A DNA stretch of 64,000 nt from Bog-366 sp964501985 (GCA_964501985.1 CAZCVY010000005.1:6038-70037); one strand, 5' to 3'. Shown: positions 1 through 9,191, counted from the stretch's first letter. Numbers and translations are program-made. Notes: generated from the letters alone by a model not told the origin.

Positions 1-756
1 GTCGAGGACGTACTGTGCCAGCCCTCCGAGCTTCACTCCGGCTCCGTCCGTAACCGCGATATCATCGATCAGCCGCGTGCCGTGTCCGATGCGATGCGCC
101 CCACAATATTGGATGGCCTGCCAGATGGATTCCTTTCCGTAGCCCTCGCCGGCGTGCACGGTAATATTGAAATTCTGGCGCTGGATGTAATGGAATGCGT
201 CCACGTGTTTCTTTGGGGGATAGCCACCTTCCTCGCCCGCGAGATCAAATCCGACGACGCCTCGGTCGCGAAAATCCACGGCGAGTTCCGCCATCTCAAG
301 TGAAATTTTCATATTGCGCATCGCGCAGACGATCAATCCCACAGGAATTTTGAACTCTCTTCGTCCCCGTTCCAGCCCTTTGAGTACGGCAGCGACCACG
401 TCCATGTTGGTGAGCCCCTTTTTAGTGTGGAAAATGGGAGCAAACCGCGTCTCAAAGTAAACCACTCCGTCGTTCTTCAGGTCTTCAACCTGTTCGTATG
501 CGACCCGCTCCAGTGCTTCTGCGGTTTGGGTAACAGCGATGGTGTGGGCAAAGCCCTCTAGGTACCCGGCCAAGTCCCCGCGATAAGCCCCCTGATAGAA
601 CCAATCTGCCAGTGCCGCCGGATCAGCGGTCGGCAGTTTGGTGTATTTGGCATCCTTGGCCAATTCAATAATCGTCTCTGGCCGCATTGAGCCGTCCAAA
701 TGCTCGTGCAAAAGGACCTTGGGAAGAGCCCGCAAGGTGGACTTGTCGAGAAACAT
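1..756 (-). CDS. add: Adenosine deaminase, 3' end cut by window edge
   Basis: Purine nucleoside deaminase: adenosine (or adenine) plus water gives inosine (or hypoxanthine) plus ammonia, cytosolic. The first 252 codons are visible and the reading frame leaves the window at base 1. The metal-binding motif HEHLDGS lies near residue 18, ETRFAP near 101, the HAGE motif of the active site near 201 and RIGHGT near 222. These are the standard blocks of the metal-dependent adenosine/AMP deaminase family, whose members are about 330-350 residues, so roughly a quarter (including the TDDP block) is missing off the edge. The ATG at 756 is preceded by GGAGGT with an 8-base gap. It is divergent from the PLP-enzyme gene at 1,006 and heads the purine-catabolism island. 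Adenine versus adenosine specificity cannot be decided. Confidence 0.9.
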   Translation of the reverse strand, partial: MFLDKSTLRALPKVLLHEHLDGSMRPETIIELAKDAKYTKLPTADPAALADWFYQGAYRGDLAGYLEGFAHTIAVTQTAEALERVAYEQVEDLKNDGVVYFETRFAPIFHTKKGLTNMDVVAAVLKGLERGRREFKIPVGLIVCAMRNMKISLEMAELAVDFRDRGVVGFDLAGEEGGYPPKKHVDAFHYIQRQNFNITVHAGEGYGKESIWQAIQYCGAHRIGHGTRLIDDIAVTDGAGVKLGGLAQYVLD

Positions 757-792
757 CAAACCGCACCTCCACTGCCCAGGGGGGCAAGCTTC

Positions 793-798
793 ATTATA
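793..798 (-). promoter_or_regulatory. Probable -10 box for add
   Basis: TATAAT on the minus strand, about 37 bases before the add start codon. That would give a leader of roughly 30 bases containing the GGAGGT ribosome-binding site. No convincing -35 hexamer sits 16-18 bases further upstream, so the call rests on the -10 alone. Confidence 0.4.
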
Positions 799-1005
799 TG
801 TAATTGTTCTTGACCCGACGCGGAATTAACTGCGCTCGCGATGAGCAATGGCTAGATTCTAATTCTCCCGCCCCGCTGGGGAAGATCGAACACACGTTCT
901 GCGGATTAAAACCGTTATCGTGAATTTCTCGCATGAAGCCCTATTATCATTGGCTTCCGATCGGAATCGGGGTAATCTATTCCCTCCAAAAGCAAGGACC
1001 TCAAC

Positions 1006-2250
1006 GTGGAATTTGTAACGGGGCTGAAGTGCGTTTTTTGCGGCGCGACGTACTCGACGCGTGTTCCTTATACGTGTCCGGCGTGCGGAATCACCGGCAT
1101 GCTGGATGTTCAATACGATTACTCCGCGATTGCAAGGTACCTGAATCACCGGGCCTTGGCCAAGCGCTCCGAGTACTCGCACTGGCGTTACCGCGAGTTG
1201 TTGCCCATCCGCAAGGACGCGGTGCTACCTGCTCTTCAGGTGGGGTGGACGCCCGTCATGCGGGCAGACTCTCTGGCGCGTTATTTGGGATTGAGAACTC
1301 TTTACCTCAAAGATGACGGACGCAATCCTAGCGGGTCGTTGAAGGATCGCGCCAGTTCGGTGGGCGTGGTTAAAGCACTGGAGAAGCGGCAGAAGATTAT
1401 CGCCTGCGCCAGCACCGGGAACGCAGCCTCTTCGCTCGCGGGAATGGCGGCGTCGCTGGGACTCCGGAGCGTGATCTTTGTTCCCGAGCGCGTTCCTGAA
1501 CCCAAGGTTACCCAACTGCTCATTTTTGGCGCGACCGTCTTGCGTGTTCGCGGCAGTTACGAGGACGCGTTTCAACTGTGCCAGCGCGCGTGCGAACGCT
1601 GGGGTTGGTACAACCGCAACAGCGCCATTAATCCCTATCTGGTCGAAGGCAAGAAGACCGTGGGCCTCGAAATCTGCGAGCAGCTCACGTGGCAAGTTCC
1701 CGACTGGGTAGGGGTTTCGGTGGGCGATGGCTGTACGATCGCCGGTGCGTGGAAGGCTTTTAACGAAATGAAGATGCTGCGGCTCATCGACCGCACGCCC
1801 AAAATGCTAGGGGTACAAGCGGCCGGCGCAGCCCCGGTTACAAAGTCATTTCGCAGTGGTGAACCGCTGAAACCCATCGAACCGAAGACCATTGCCGACA
1901 GCATTGCGGTTGGGGTGCCGCGCAATTGGAAGAAGGCAGTGCTTGCCATTCAGGCGTCCGGCGGCACGATGATCAACGTCGAGGACGAGGAGATTCTTGA
2001 GGCAATGCGCAGCGCCGGCCGCTTGGCCGGCATCTTCGCCGAACCCGCTGCGGCCACAGCCATTGCCGGCGTGCGTCGCGCAGTTGCGGACGGAGTCATC
2101 GGCCGCGGGGAACGAGTTCTCGCGGTGGTTACCGGCAATGGCCTGAAGGACATTCGGAGCGCACAGTCCGCGGTCGCCAAACCATTTGACATATCGCCAG
2201 ATGGAGCGGGGCTGGACGAAATCTTGAAGAAGCAAAACCTTGCATCGTGA
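1006..2250 (+). CDS. Threonine-synthase-like PLP enzyme of the purine island
   Basis: Fold-type-II PLP enzyme, 414 residues, GTG start with AAGGA seven bases upstream. An N-terminal C4 zinc ribbon (CVFCG...CPACG, residues 9-28) is followed by the PLP lysine in NPSGSLKDRAS (Lys113), a STGNAASS phosphate/substrate loop and a late VTGNG motif. The layout matches threonine synthase. The canonical thrC lies beside lysC at 60,445, and this copy sits among purine-degradation genes with its own zinc ribbon and divergent flanks. Inference: it may be a specialised ammonia-lyase or beta-elimination enzyme for a purine-derived amino acid rather than the housekeeping ThrC. The next gene (S10 peptidase) begins 11 bases after its stop, so the two are probably co-transcribed. 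Confidence 0.8.
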   Translation: MEFVTGLKCVFCGATYSTRVPYTCPACGITGMLDVQYDYSAIARYLNHRALAKRSEYSHWRYRELLPIRKDAVLPALQVGWTPVMRADSLARYLGLRTLYLKDDGRNPSGSLKDRASSVGVVKALEKRQKIIACASTGNAASSLAGMAASLGLRSVIFVPERVPEPKVTQLLIFGATVLRVRGSYEDAFQLCQRACERWGWYNRNSAINPYLVEGKKTVGLEICEQLTWQVPDWVGVSVGDGCTIAGAWKAFNEMKMLRLIDRTPKMLGVQAAGAAPVTKSFRSGEPLKPIEPKTIADSIAVGVPRNWKKAVLAIQASGGTMINVEDEEILEAMRSAGRLAGIFAEPAAATAIAGVRRAVADGVIGRGERVLAVVTGNGLKDIRSAQSAVAKPFDISPDGAGLDEILKKQNLAS

Positions 2251-2260
2251 GGAGTTAATT

Positions 2261-3853
2261 ATGCTCGCCAGTAAGAAACCCTTTTGCCCATGCCACTTTT
2301 GGCCCATGCGTTCAATTCCAGAGCATTCCTTGCGCGACCGCGCCATCCTGGGCCTGCTCGTCTTGCTCATGCTGGCAATTGGCGCTCCCCGTGTCTGGGC
2401 CCAGGAAGAAAAGCCTGCGCCTCCGCCAGCCCCCGCCGATGCCAAGGATAAAGATAAAGACAAAGCCGCGGAAAAGGAGGCGCCACTTCCCGGGGACGCG
2501 CATGTGGCGCAGAGCATTCAGTTCGAAGGCAAAGCGCTGCACTACACGGCCACCGTGGGCAAACTGCCGGTCATCGACAATGGCAAGAGAATTGGAGAGG
2601 TGGTCTATACAGCCTACATTATGGAAGGCCAGGACCGGCCGATCACTTTCGCGCTGAATGGCGGTCCGGGCGCGGCATCCGTCTATCTGAATTTTGGCGC
2701 CATCGGCCCGAAGCACATTCAGTTCGGCATGGAGGGAGACAGCCCCTCCGATCCGCCGAGGTTATCCGACAATCCGGGCACGTGGCTGGATTTCACCGAC
2801 CTGGTGTTCATCGACCCGATCGGTACTGGCTACAGCCGGTCGCTGGTTACGCCAGAGGAAAGCAAGAAACAGTTTTACAGCACCGATGCCGACATACATT
2901 ACCTGTCGCGCATCATTTACGACTGGCTGACGGCGAACGGGCGAATGGGCTCGCGAAAGTATTTTGTCGGAGAGAGCTACGGCGGCTACCGTGGCCCGCG
3001 CATCACGCATTACCTGCAGACGCAGCTCGGCGTAGCAATGAATGGCATGGTTTTGGTCTCCCCGTATTTGGACCCCGAACTGGATAGCAACGGTGACGTT
3101 TCTCCCCTCCCCTGGATGTTGACGCTGCCGTCGATTACGGCGGCGCATCTCGAGCGCGAGCAGAAGCTGACGCCGGAAGCGATGGCGCCCGTCATTGCCT
3201 ATACCCGCGGCGAGTACGCCTCTGACCTGCTGAAAGGCCGCTCCGACCCGGAGGCGACGCCCCGGATCGTGAAACATGTGACGGAGATGACCGGCCTGGA
3301 AGAGGAATTTGTGCGGCGGGCGGGCGGCCGCTTGGAGACCGACGCCTATCTGCGAGAGGTCTTCCGCGAAAACGGCAAGATCGGCAGCGTGTACGACTCG
3401 AATGTGACCGGCTATGACCCGTACCCCTTCGCACCGGAGCAACGCACCCTCGATCCGCTTCTGTCGAGCATCATCGCGCCGACCACGATGGCGATGGTGG
3501 ATTTTGTAACTCGCATCGTCGGTTGGAAAACGGACGCACGCTACAATGCTCTGAGCTACGAGGTCGGCTCCCAGTGGGATCACGACAGCCGCGCCTTGCG
3601 CCGGGGAGCCGTGCCCGATCTGCGGCAGGCGGTGGCGGCCGACCCGAAGTTGCGCGTCATCATTGCGCACGGCTGGAACGACCTCTCCTGTCCTTTCATG
3701 GGCTCGGTTCTGACGGTGGACCAGATGCCAGTGATGGGCGATCCGACGCGCGTCGCCGTACGGGAGTACCCCGGCGGCCACATGTTCTATAGCCGTCCGG
3801 CCAGCCAGGCTGCCTTGCGCAAAGACGTGGAGGCGATGGTCGGCAAACACTGA
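2261..3853 (+). CDS. Secreted S10-family serine carboxypeptidase-like protein
   Basis: Exported peptidase of the S10 (serine carboxypeptidase) clan. The ATG at 2261 follows GAGGAG closely and is preferred to a TTG 21 bases earlier that would overlap the previous gene. A hydrophobic signal segment (about residues 27-45, ending ...APRVWAQ) leads into a Pro/Lys/Asp-rich linker. The oxyanion segment NGGPGAAS and the nucleophile motif GESYGG (Ser239) are clear. The Asp lies in GWNDLSCPF and the catalytic His in YPGGHMFY near the C-terminus. All three triad blocks are intact and the length (530 residues) is normal for bacterial S10 proteins. Its presence between two purine-island genes is unexplained; it may simply share the transcript. 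Confidence 0.85.
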   Translation: MLASKKPFCPCHFWPMRSIPEHSLRDRAILGLLVLLMLAIGAPRVWAQEEKPAPPPAPADAKDKDKDKAAEKEAPLPGDAHVAQSIQFEGKALHYTATVGKLPVIDNGKRIGEVVYTAYIMEGQDRPITFALNGGPGAASVYLNFGAIGPKHIQFGMEGDSPSDPPRLSDNPGTWLDFTDLVFIDPIGTGYSRSLVTPEESKKQFYSTDADIHYLSRIIYDWLTANGRMGSRKYFVGESYGGYRGPRITHYLQTQLGVAMNGMVLVSPYLDPELDSNGDVSPLPWMLTLPSITAAHLEREQKLTPEAMAPVIAYTRGEYASDLLKGRSDPEATPRIVKHVTEMTGLEEEFVRRAGGRLETDAYLREVFRENGKIGSVYDSNVTGYDPYPFAPEQRTLDPLLSSIIAPTTMAMVDFVTRIVGWKTDARYNALSYEVGSQWDHDSRALRRGAVPDLRQAVAADPKLRVIIAHGWNDLSCPFMGSVLTVDQMPVMGDPTRVAVREYPGGHMFYSRPASQAALRKDVEAMVGKH

Positions 3854-3886
3854 AAGTCGTGGCCGAATCTGCCCTTAAAGTGAGCC

Positions 3887-5275
3887 ATGCCCAACCCTGG
3901 GAACGCCCAATCCTCCCTGCTCCTTCGCGATGTTCACACGGTGATCACGATGGACGCGCACGACACCGTCCTGCGCGGCGGTTTCATCTACGCCGAGGGC
4001 GGCGAAATCAAGCAAATGGGGAAGCGCCCTCCGGCGGGGCTGCGGGCCGACCGCACGATCAGCGCTCGATACTCTGTTGCTCTGCCGGGACTGATCAACA
4101 CCCACCACCACCTTTGCCAGACGCTCACTCGCGCATGTACCGCCGCTGCTGACATGGAGCTCTTCGATTGGCTCCGCACCCTTTATCCCATGTGGGCGCG
4201 GCTGGATGAGGAGTCCGAGCATGTCGCCGCGTTGGTAGGGATGGCGGAACTGCTGCTTTCCGGCTGTACGACGACCACAGACCATCACTACCTGTTCCCC
4301 CGCGGCCAAATGAAACTCATCGACGCCGAGATTGCCGCTGCGCGCAAAATCGGCATGCGATTTCATCCCACGCGCGGCAGCATGAGTGTGGGCGAAAGCA
4401 AGGGAGGCCTGCCGCCGGATTCCGTGGTGCAGGGCGAAGACGAAATCCTGGAGGATTGCGAACGGCTGATCCAGAAATACCACGATCCCACCCCCGGCTC
4501 CATGTTACGGATAGCGCTCGCGCCTTGCTCGCCGTTCTCTGTGTCGGAAGAACTAATGCGTCAAACCGCGGCGATGGCCGAGCGCCACCACGTGCGCATG
4601 CACACCCATCTTGCTGAGACTTGCGACGAGCAGGACTATTGCCTGAAGCATTTCGGCAAGCGCCCCCTGGATTTCATGGCGGACGTGGGCTGGCTCGGTG
4701 ATAGCACTTGGGTGGCGCACGGTATTCATTTCAATTCGCGGGAAGTCAAACGCCTCGGTCGCGCCCGCGTGGGAGTCGCGCACTGCCCCAGTTCCAATAT
4801 GCGGTTGGGTTCAGGCATTGCCCCAGCCCTGGCGCTCGGCCGCGCCGGCTCGCCCGTGGGCTTGGGGGTTGACGGCAGCGCCTCCAATGACAGTTCCCAC
4901 ATGCTGGCGGAAGCGCGCCAGGCTTTGTTGCTCAATCGGCTGGCGCACGGCGCCGCGGCGCTGAAAGCCCGCGATGCCCTGCGCATGGCGACCGTGGGCG
5001 GCGCCGCCTGTCTCGGCCGCGATGACATCGGCAGTCTCGCCCCGGGTAAACGCGCGGACATCGCGTTGTTCGACCTGCGCGACGTCGGTTACAGCGGGGC
5101 TGAGGATGTGGAGGCTGCCATAGTGCTCTGCGCGCCCACTCGCGTGGAAACTCTGATTGTGGATGGGCGCGTCGTCGTGGAAAACCACGAGATCAGGACC
5201 GTCGCGGTCGCCCCCATCCTCGCTCGCCATCGCCGCTTTGCCGCCAAAATGGTTGGAAGCTCACCGCTGCTTTGA
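3887..5275 (+). CDS. 8-oxoguanine deaminase (amidohydrolase superfamily)
   Basis: Cytosolic Zn/Fe amidohydrolase of the TrzN/AtzB/8-oxoguanine-deaminase group, expected to convert 8-oxoguanine to urate plus ammonia. Metal ligands are visible in order: NTHHHL (about residue 71), HTHLAET (about 237), HGIHF (about 281) and GVDGSASND (about 327). The segment RGSMSVGES...GGLPPDSVVQ is characteristic of bacterial 8-oxoguanine deaminases. Its 462 residues are full length. It starts 33 bases after the S10 gene and is followed by the molybdenum-hydroxylase operon, which fits a route delivering oxidised purines to urate. Related triazine or hydroxyatrazine hydrolases share the fold, so substrate is inferred from motifs and context. 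Confidence 0.85.
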   Translation: MPNPGNAQSSLLLRDVHTVITMDAHDTVLRGGFIYAEGGEIKQMGKRPPAGLRADRTISARYSVALPGLINTHHHLCQTLTRACTAAADMELFDWLRTLYPMWARLDEESEHVAALVGMAELLLSGCTTTTDHHYLFPRGQMKLIDAEIAAARKIGMRFHPTRGSMSVGESKGGLPPDSVVQGEDEILEDCERLIQKYHDPTPGSMLRIALAPCSPFSVSEELMRQTAAMAERHHVRMHTHLAETCDEQDYCLKHFGKRPLDFMADVGWLGDSTWVAHGIHFNSREVKRLGRARVGVAHCPSSNMRLGSGIAPALALGRAGSPVGLGVDGSASNDSSHMLAEARQALLLNRLAHGAAALKARDALRMATVGGAACLGRDDIGSLAPGKRADIALFDLRDVGYSGAEDVEAAIVLCAPTRVETLIVDGRVVVENHEIRTVAVAPILARHRRFAAKMVGSSPLL

Positions 5276-5304
5276 TATACACTTGAGCGCGAGTGGCAAG
5301 TGAC

Positions 5305-5363
5305 GAGTGACAAGTGGCGAGCAGGAACAAAGGTAGAAACTTTTTGCTCGTCACTTGTCACTC
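5305..5363. repeat. 19-bp inverted repeat upstream of the xanthine dehydrogenase genes
   Basis: Arms 5305-5323 and 5345-5363 pair at 18 of 19 positions around a 21-base loop. The surrounding bases continue the same imperfect symmetry with repeated TGACAAGTG/CACTTGTCA units. It lies between the 8-oxoguanine deaminase stop and the FAD-subunit start. It resembles the other short palindromic insertions of this window more than a terminator, since no T-run follows. Confidence 0.7.
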
Positions 5364-5389
5364 ATCACTCTTCACTGCTCTTGACCGCC

Positions 5390-6259
5390 ATGTTCGACCA
5401 CATTGAGCGTTTCTATCGGCCCACCACCCTTCGCGAAGCGTTGTTGTTGCTCCGCAAGGTAGGGAAGCACGGACGGATTGTGGCGGGCGCGACGGACATC
5501 GTCACCCAGGCCGACCGATCGTCGCGCTTCCTCATCGACATCAACCACGTCGGCTTGAATTATGTCCGCGGAAACAAAAGGGGATGCCTGATTGGCGCCG
5601 CGACGACGATGGCGGAGATCGAACATTCGCCGGTAACCCTCGCTTTTGCTGGAGGCATCCTGGCCAAGGCCGCGTCCACTTGCGGCTCGATTCAAAACCG
5701 CAACATGGCGACCGTGGGGGGAAACATAGCGAATGCCTCTCCCGCTGCGGATACAGCGGTCGTGCTTCTGGTGCTCGACACGCAGGTTCGGGTGGCCAAT
5801 TCGCGCCGCAGCCGGAATATTGCGCTCACCGAATTTTACTCCGGCCCCCACCAGACGGTGTTGAATGGCGATTTGCTTGAGGAAATCGTCATCCCGGCTC
5901 TGCCCGGCGGTGGTCGGCTGGGATGGTCATTTCAAAAGCTCGGACGAACGGAAACGGACATCTCCCTGGTGAACGCAGCGGCGGGGTTACAGATTGACCC
6001 TCGCGGGCGCATTAAATGGGGGCGCATCGCTCTGGGGGCGGTGGGACCTACTCCGATGCGTGCACGAAATGCCGAAGGCCTGCTGTTGGGGAACAGGTTC
6101 AGCGAAGAGCTGCTGGCGCGTGCGGGTGAAGCAGTCATGCGCGAGGTCAACCCCATCGGCGACGGCCGGGCGTCTGCTGAGTACCGACGTGAGATGAGCG
6201 GCGTGCTGGCCCGACGAGCTCTGCATGAGTGCGCAAGTCAAGCTGGGTGCAAACAATGA
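5390..6259 (+). CDS. Molybdenum hydroxylase FAD-binding subunit (xanthine dehydrogenase type)
   Basis: Medium subunit of a heterotrimeric xanthine dehydrogenase-type enzyme; binds FAD and passes electrons from the 2Fe-2S centres to NAD or another acceptor. The N-terminal half has the VAGATDIV pyrophosphate loop and TVGGNIANASPAADTA, the classic FAD-binding motif; the C-terminal CODH-type domain follows. The ATG at 5390 (MFDHIERF) gives 289 residues, typical for the family; a start in the palindromic DNA upstream would add about 30 unrelated residues. The stop overlaps the next start by ATGA, indicating translational coupling with the iron-sulfur subunit. Confidence 0.9.
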   Translation: MFDHIERFYRPTTLREALLLLRKVGKHGRIVAGATDIVTQADRSSRFLIDINHVGLNYVRGNKRGCLIGAATTMAEIEHSPVTLAFAGGILAKAASTCGSIQNRNMATVGGNIANASPAADTAVVLLVLDTQVRVANSRRSRNIALTEFYSGPHQTVLNGDLLEEIVIPALPGGGRLGWSFQKLGRTETDISLVNAAAGLQIDPRGRIKWGRIALGAVGPTPMRARNAEGLLLGNRFSEELLARAGEAVMREVNPIGDGRASAEYRREMSGVLARRALHECASQAGCKQ

Positions 6260-6789
6260 GCGATTTCTATCTGGACTTCATCGTGAACGGTGAGACCAAA
6301 CACTGGACCATCGCGCCGGGGGACCTTTTGCTGGATGTCTTACGCCGCGAAGGTTATTTCGGCGTCAAACGTGGCTGTGAAACCGGCGAGTGCGGCGCCT
6401 GCACGGTCCTGGTGAATGGCAAGCCGATAAATTCCTGCGTGATGTTTGCGGCGCAAGCGGAGGGGTGCGAGGTACTGACCATCGAGGGCGTGGCCGAGGG
6501 AGACAAGCTGGATCCCCTTCAGGAAGCTTTTTTGGAATACGGCGCCGTGCAATGTGGTTATTGCACACCGGGAATGATCCTGAGCGCCAAAGCGCTGTTG
6601 GCGGAGCACCCCGATCCCACGGAAGCACAAGTGCGCGAAGCGCTGGCTGGAAATTTCTGCCGATGCACCGGATACCTGAAGCCGGCGGAAGCGATTATGG
6701 CCGCGGCCCGGGTTTACAGGAACGTACGGCCGAGCAGCGCTCGGGCCAAGGCCGAACGCCGTTCGGCCCTACACGGAAAAAAGCGATGA
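6256..6789 (+). CDS. Molybdenum hydroxylase 2Fe-2S subunit
   Basis: Small electron-transfer subunit with two [2Fe-2S] clusters. A plant-ferredoxin-type domain carries GCETGECGACTVLVNG and a following Cys. An all-helical domain carries QCGYCTPGM and CRCTGY. It couples translationally to both neighbours: its ATG overlaps the FAD-subunit stop and its TGA overlaps the Mo-subunit ATG. The last twenty or so residues (after VYRNVRPSS) do not belong to the family. They are encoded by a palindromic repeat at 6751-6774 and include the string ERRSALH, also found inside the Mo subunit. The family body is intact, so activity should be preserved. Confidence 0.92.
   Translation: MSDFYLDFIVNGETKHWTIAPGDLLLDVLRREGYFGVKRGCETGECGACTVLVNGKPINSCVMFAAQAEGCEVLTIEGVAEGDKLDPLQEAFLEYGAVQCGYCTPGMILSAKALLAEHPDPTEAQVREALAGNFCRCTGYLKPAEAIMAAARVYRNVRPSSARAKAERRSALHGKKR
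6751..6774. repeat. Palindromic repeat unit read through in frame (copy A)
   Basis: The core at 6751-6767 is a 7-bp stem around GCC (GCCGAAC/GTTCGGC). The 23 bases at 6752-6774 recur exactly at 8170-8192. Here the unit encodes the C-terminal tail of the 2Fe-2S subunit and immediately precedes the next start codon. Confidence 0.85.
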
Positions 6790-9191
6790 GTTCCGAGCAT
6801 TCCATCGTCGGGAAAAACCTTCAGAAGGTGGACGGGTTCAAGCTCGTCACCGGCCGTCCGGCGTTCACCGACGACATTTACTTACCCGGAATGCTTTATG
6901 GCAAGATTCTCCCCAGCCCGCACGCTCACGCACGCATCAAGCGCATAGACACGCGCAAGGCGAAGGAGCTCCGCGGCGTTCACGCGGTGCTGACCTACAA
7001 AGACGTGCCGCGCGTGCCCCACACCACCGCCGGTCAAAGCTGGCCCGAGCCTTCTCCGTATGACACTTATCTGCTGGACTCGAAGATGCGATTGGTGGGC
7101 GACCGCGTGGCCGCCGTTGCGGCGGAGAGCCGGGCCATCGCAGAGGAGGCCCTGCGACTCATTGAGGTCGAGTACGAAGTGCTTCCTGCCATTCTGGAAA
7201 TTGAGCAGGCCATGGCCGACGGCGCGCCGGTAATTCATGATGAGTCCGATGCCACGGGCCTCCACGACGCCCAGCACAATGTTGCCGGATACATTCTGAA
7301 AGAAATCGGCAACGTGGAAGACGGTTTCCGCGAGTCGGACCTTGTGATCGAGCGCGAATTCCGCACCCAGCGCCAACAGCACTGTCCCATTGAACCGCAC
7401 GTGACCATCAGTTGGCTCGACTCCGACAACCGCCTGGTGCTCCGGACCAGCACGCAGGTGCCCTATCACACTCGCCGCCAGGTGGCGATGATCCTTCAGC
7501 TCCCCGTCCAGCGGGTACACGTCGTCAAACCCCGCATTGGCGGCGGCTTTGGCGGCAAGCAGGAAATGCTGCTGGAAGATATCTGCGGAGCCCTGGCGCT
7601 CGCCACTCGCCGGCCGGTAAAGATTGAATATACACGCGAAGAAGAGTTCTACATGGCGCGCAGCCGGCATCCGCAAATTCTGAACATCAAGATGGGCGTG
7701 AAGCGCGACGGAACGCTGATGGCCAACAAGATGACCGTCCTCGCCACCACCGGCGCTTACGGCAGCCACGCGAACACTGTTCAGGGGAATACGGGGAGCA
7801 AGGTTCTTCCGATTTATCGCACTCCCAATATGCGGTTCGAGTGCCACGTCGTCTACACCAACACTCCCGTGGCGGGCGCGTTCCGTGGGTACGGGTGCCC
7901 GCAGGGTTACTTCGCCCAGGAATCGGTGATGGACGAACTCGCCTATACGCTGGGAATGGACCCGGTTGAACTCCGCAAGAAGAACATGATCCGGCTGGGT
8001 GACATTGACGAACTTTCCGCCCAACTCGGCGAAGGCAAAAAGGGGCTGCCCCGGCACATTCGAAGTTGCGGCCTACCGGAATGCCTCGATCGCGGCGCGG
8101 CAGCAATCGATTGGGTGCACAAACGGCAGGAATACTCGGTTGTGGGGCCGGGCGGCGATCGGTCCGCGCCCGAACGCCGTTCGGCCCTACACCCGGGAAG
8201 CGGTCACCTGCGGCGCGGCGTGGGAGTGGCCTGTTCGATGCAGGGCAGCGGCATCGCCGGCGTCGATTGGGCTGCGGCGTTGCTGAAGCTCAACGAAGAC
8301 GGCTCCTTCAATCTGCAAGTTGGCGCCGCAGACCTGGGAACGGGAGCGGACACGGTCCTGGGGCAAATCGCGGCAGAAACCTTGGGCGTCACCCTTGACA
8401 AGATGCTTGTCTGCTCCGGCGACACTGACTTCACTCCCTTTGACGTCGGCGCCTACGCTTCCAGCACGACGATCATCTCCGGGGGCGCCGTGAAGAAGGC
8501 GTCGGAAAAGGTGCGCGACCACCTGCTGCGTCTCGCTTCCACGATGCTCGATATCCCCGCGGATAATTTAACCTGCCGCGACAATAGGGTGGTCACGAAG
8601 TGTGAGTGTAAGAAGTCCGTGAGCATGGAAGATTTGGCTCACTACGCGATGTACAAGGAAAAAGTGCAGGTAATGGAAAACGCCTCGCACTGGAATACCG
8701 ACAGTCCCCCGCCCTTCTGCGCCCAGTTCGCCGAGGTGGAAGTGGATACGGAGACGGGCCAGATTCGCGTGGTGCACTTGGTGACTGCGGTGGACCTCGG
8801 CGTCGCCATCAATCCCATGCAGGCGGAGGGACAGAGCGAAGGCGCCGTCGCTCAAAGCCTCGGGTACGCGCTGACCGAAGAGATGGTGCTCGATACCTCC
8901 GGCCGCGTGATTAATCCCTCTTTTCTCGACTACAAGATGCTTACCGCGAAAGACATGCCCAAGCTCACAACGATTTTGGTGGAGACTCAGGAGCCCCTGG
9001 GGCCTTACGGAGCCAAGTCGATCTCAGAGATCCCGATCAATGCGCCGGCGCCGGCTGTGGCGAACGCGGTATTCCATGCTATCGGAGTTCGATTCCAAAA
9101 ACTCCCTATCCGGCCGGAAGACGTGTTGCGAGCTTTGCGGGAGAAGAAAGCGCCAGGCGACAGGTCCGAGGCGTCAGGAAAAGAAGCATAG
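6786..9191 (+). CDS. Molybdenum hydroxylase catalytic (Mo-pterin) subunit
   Basis: Large subunit of the xanthine dehydrogenase-type complex, hydroxylating purines (hypoxanthine or xanthine are the likely substrates by context) at the molybdopterin centre. 801 residues from the coupled ATG at 6786. Features: an a/b-hammerhead N-terminal domain; the Moco loop RIGGGFGGKQE; FRGYGCPQG; and near the C-terminus GAKSISEIP, where the Glu (about residue 748) aligns with the essential active-site base of this family. Around residues 459-475 the protein carries the extra string ERRSALHPG encoded by a palindromic repeat, inserted without breaking the frame. Purine specificity is inferred from neighbours; aldehyde- or CO-oxidising paralogues share the architecture. 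Confidence 0.9.
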   Translation: MSSEHSIVGKNLQKVDGFKLVTGRPAFTDDIYLPGMLYGKILPSPHAHARIKRIDTRKAKELRGVHAVLTYKDVPRVPHTTAGQSWPEPSPYDTYLLDSKMRLVGDRVAAVAAESRAIAEEALRLIEVEYEVLPAILEIEQAMADGAPVIHDESDATGLHDAQHNVAGYILKEIGNVEDGFRESDLVIEREFRTQRQQHCPIEPHVTISWLDSDNRLVLRTSTQVPYHTRRQVAMILQLPVQRVHVVKPRIGGGFGGKQEMLLEDICGALALATRRPVKIEYTREEEFYMARSRHPQILNIKMGVKRDGTLMANKMTVLATTGAYGSHANTVQGNTGSKVLPIYRTPNMRFECHVVYTNTPVAGAFRGYGCPQGYFAQESVMDELAYTLGMDPVELRKKNMIRLGDIDELSAQLGEGKKGLPRHIRSCGLPECLDRGAAAIDWVHKRQEYSVVGPGGDRSAPERRSALHPGSGHLRRGVGVACSMQGSGIAGVDWAAALLKLNEDGSFNLQVGAADLGTGADTVLGQIAAETLGVTLDKMLVCSGDTDFTPFDVGAYASSTTIISGGAVKKASEKVRDHLLRLASTMLDIPADNLTCRDNRVVTKCECKKSVSMEDLAHYAMYKEKVQVMENASHWNTDSPPPFCAQFAEVEVDTETGQIRVVHLVTAVDLGVAINPMQAEGQSEGAVAQSLGYALTEEMVLDTSGRVINPSFLDYKMLTAKDMPKLTTILVETQEPLGPYGAKSISEIPINAPAPAVANAVFHAIGVRFQKLPIRPEDVLRALREKKAPGDRSEASGKEA
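8170..8192. repeat. Palindromic repeat unit read through in frame (copy B)
   Basis: Exact 23-base match to 6752-6774, in the same orientation and read in the same codon phase, so both copies encode ERRSALH. It sits inside the Mo-subunit gene, between the substrate-domain halves. Confidence 0.85.

Noticed and set aside
2762..3850. 362-codon minus-strand open frame opposite the S10 peptidase
   Set aside because: Antisense shadow; the plus-strand frame has the full catalytic triad.
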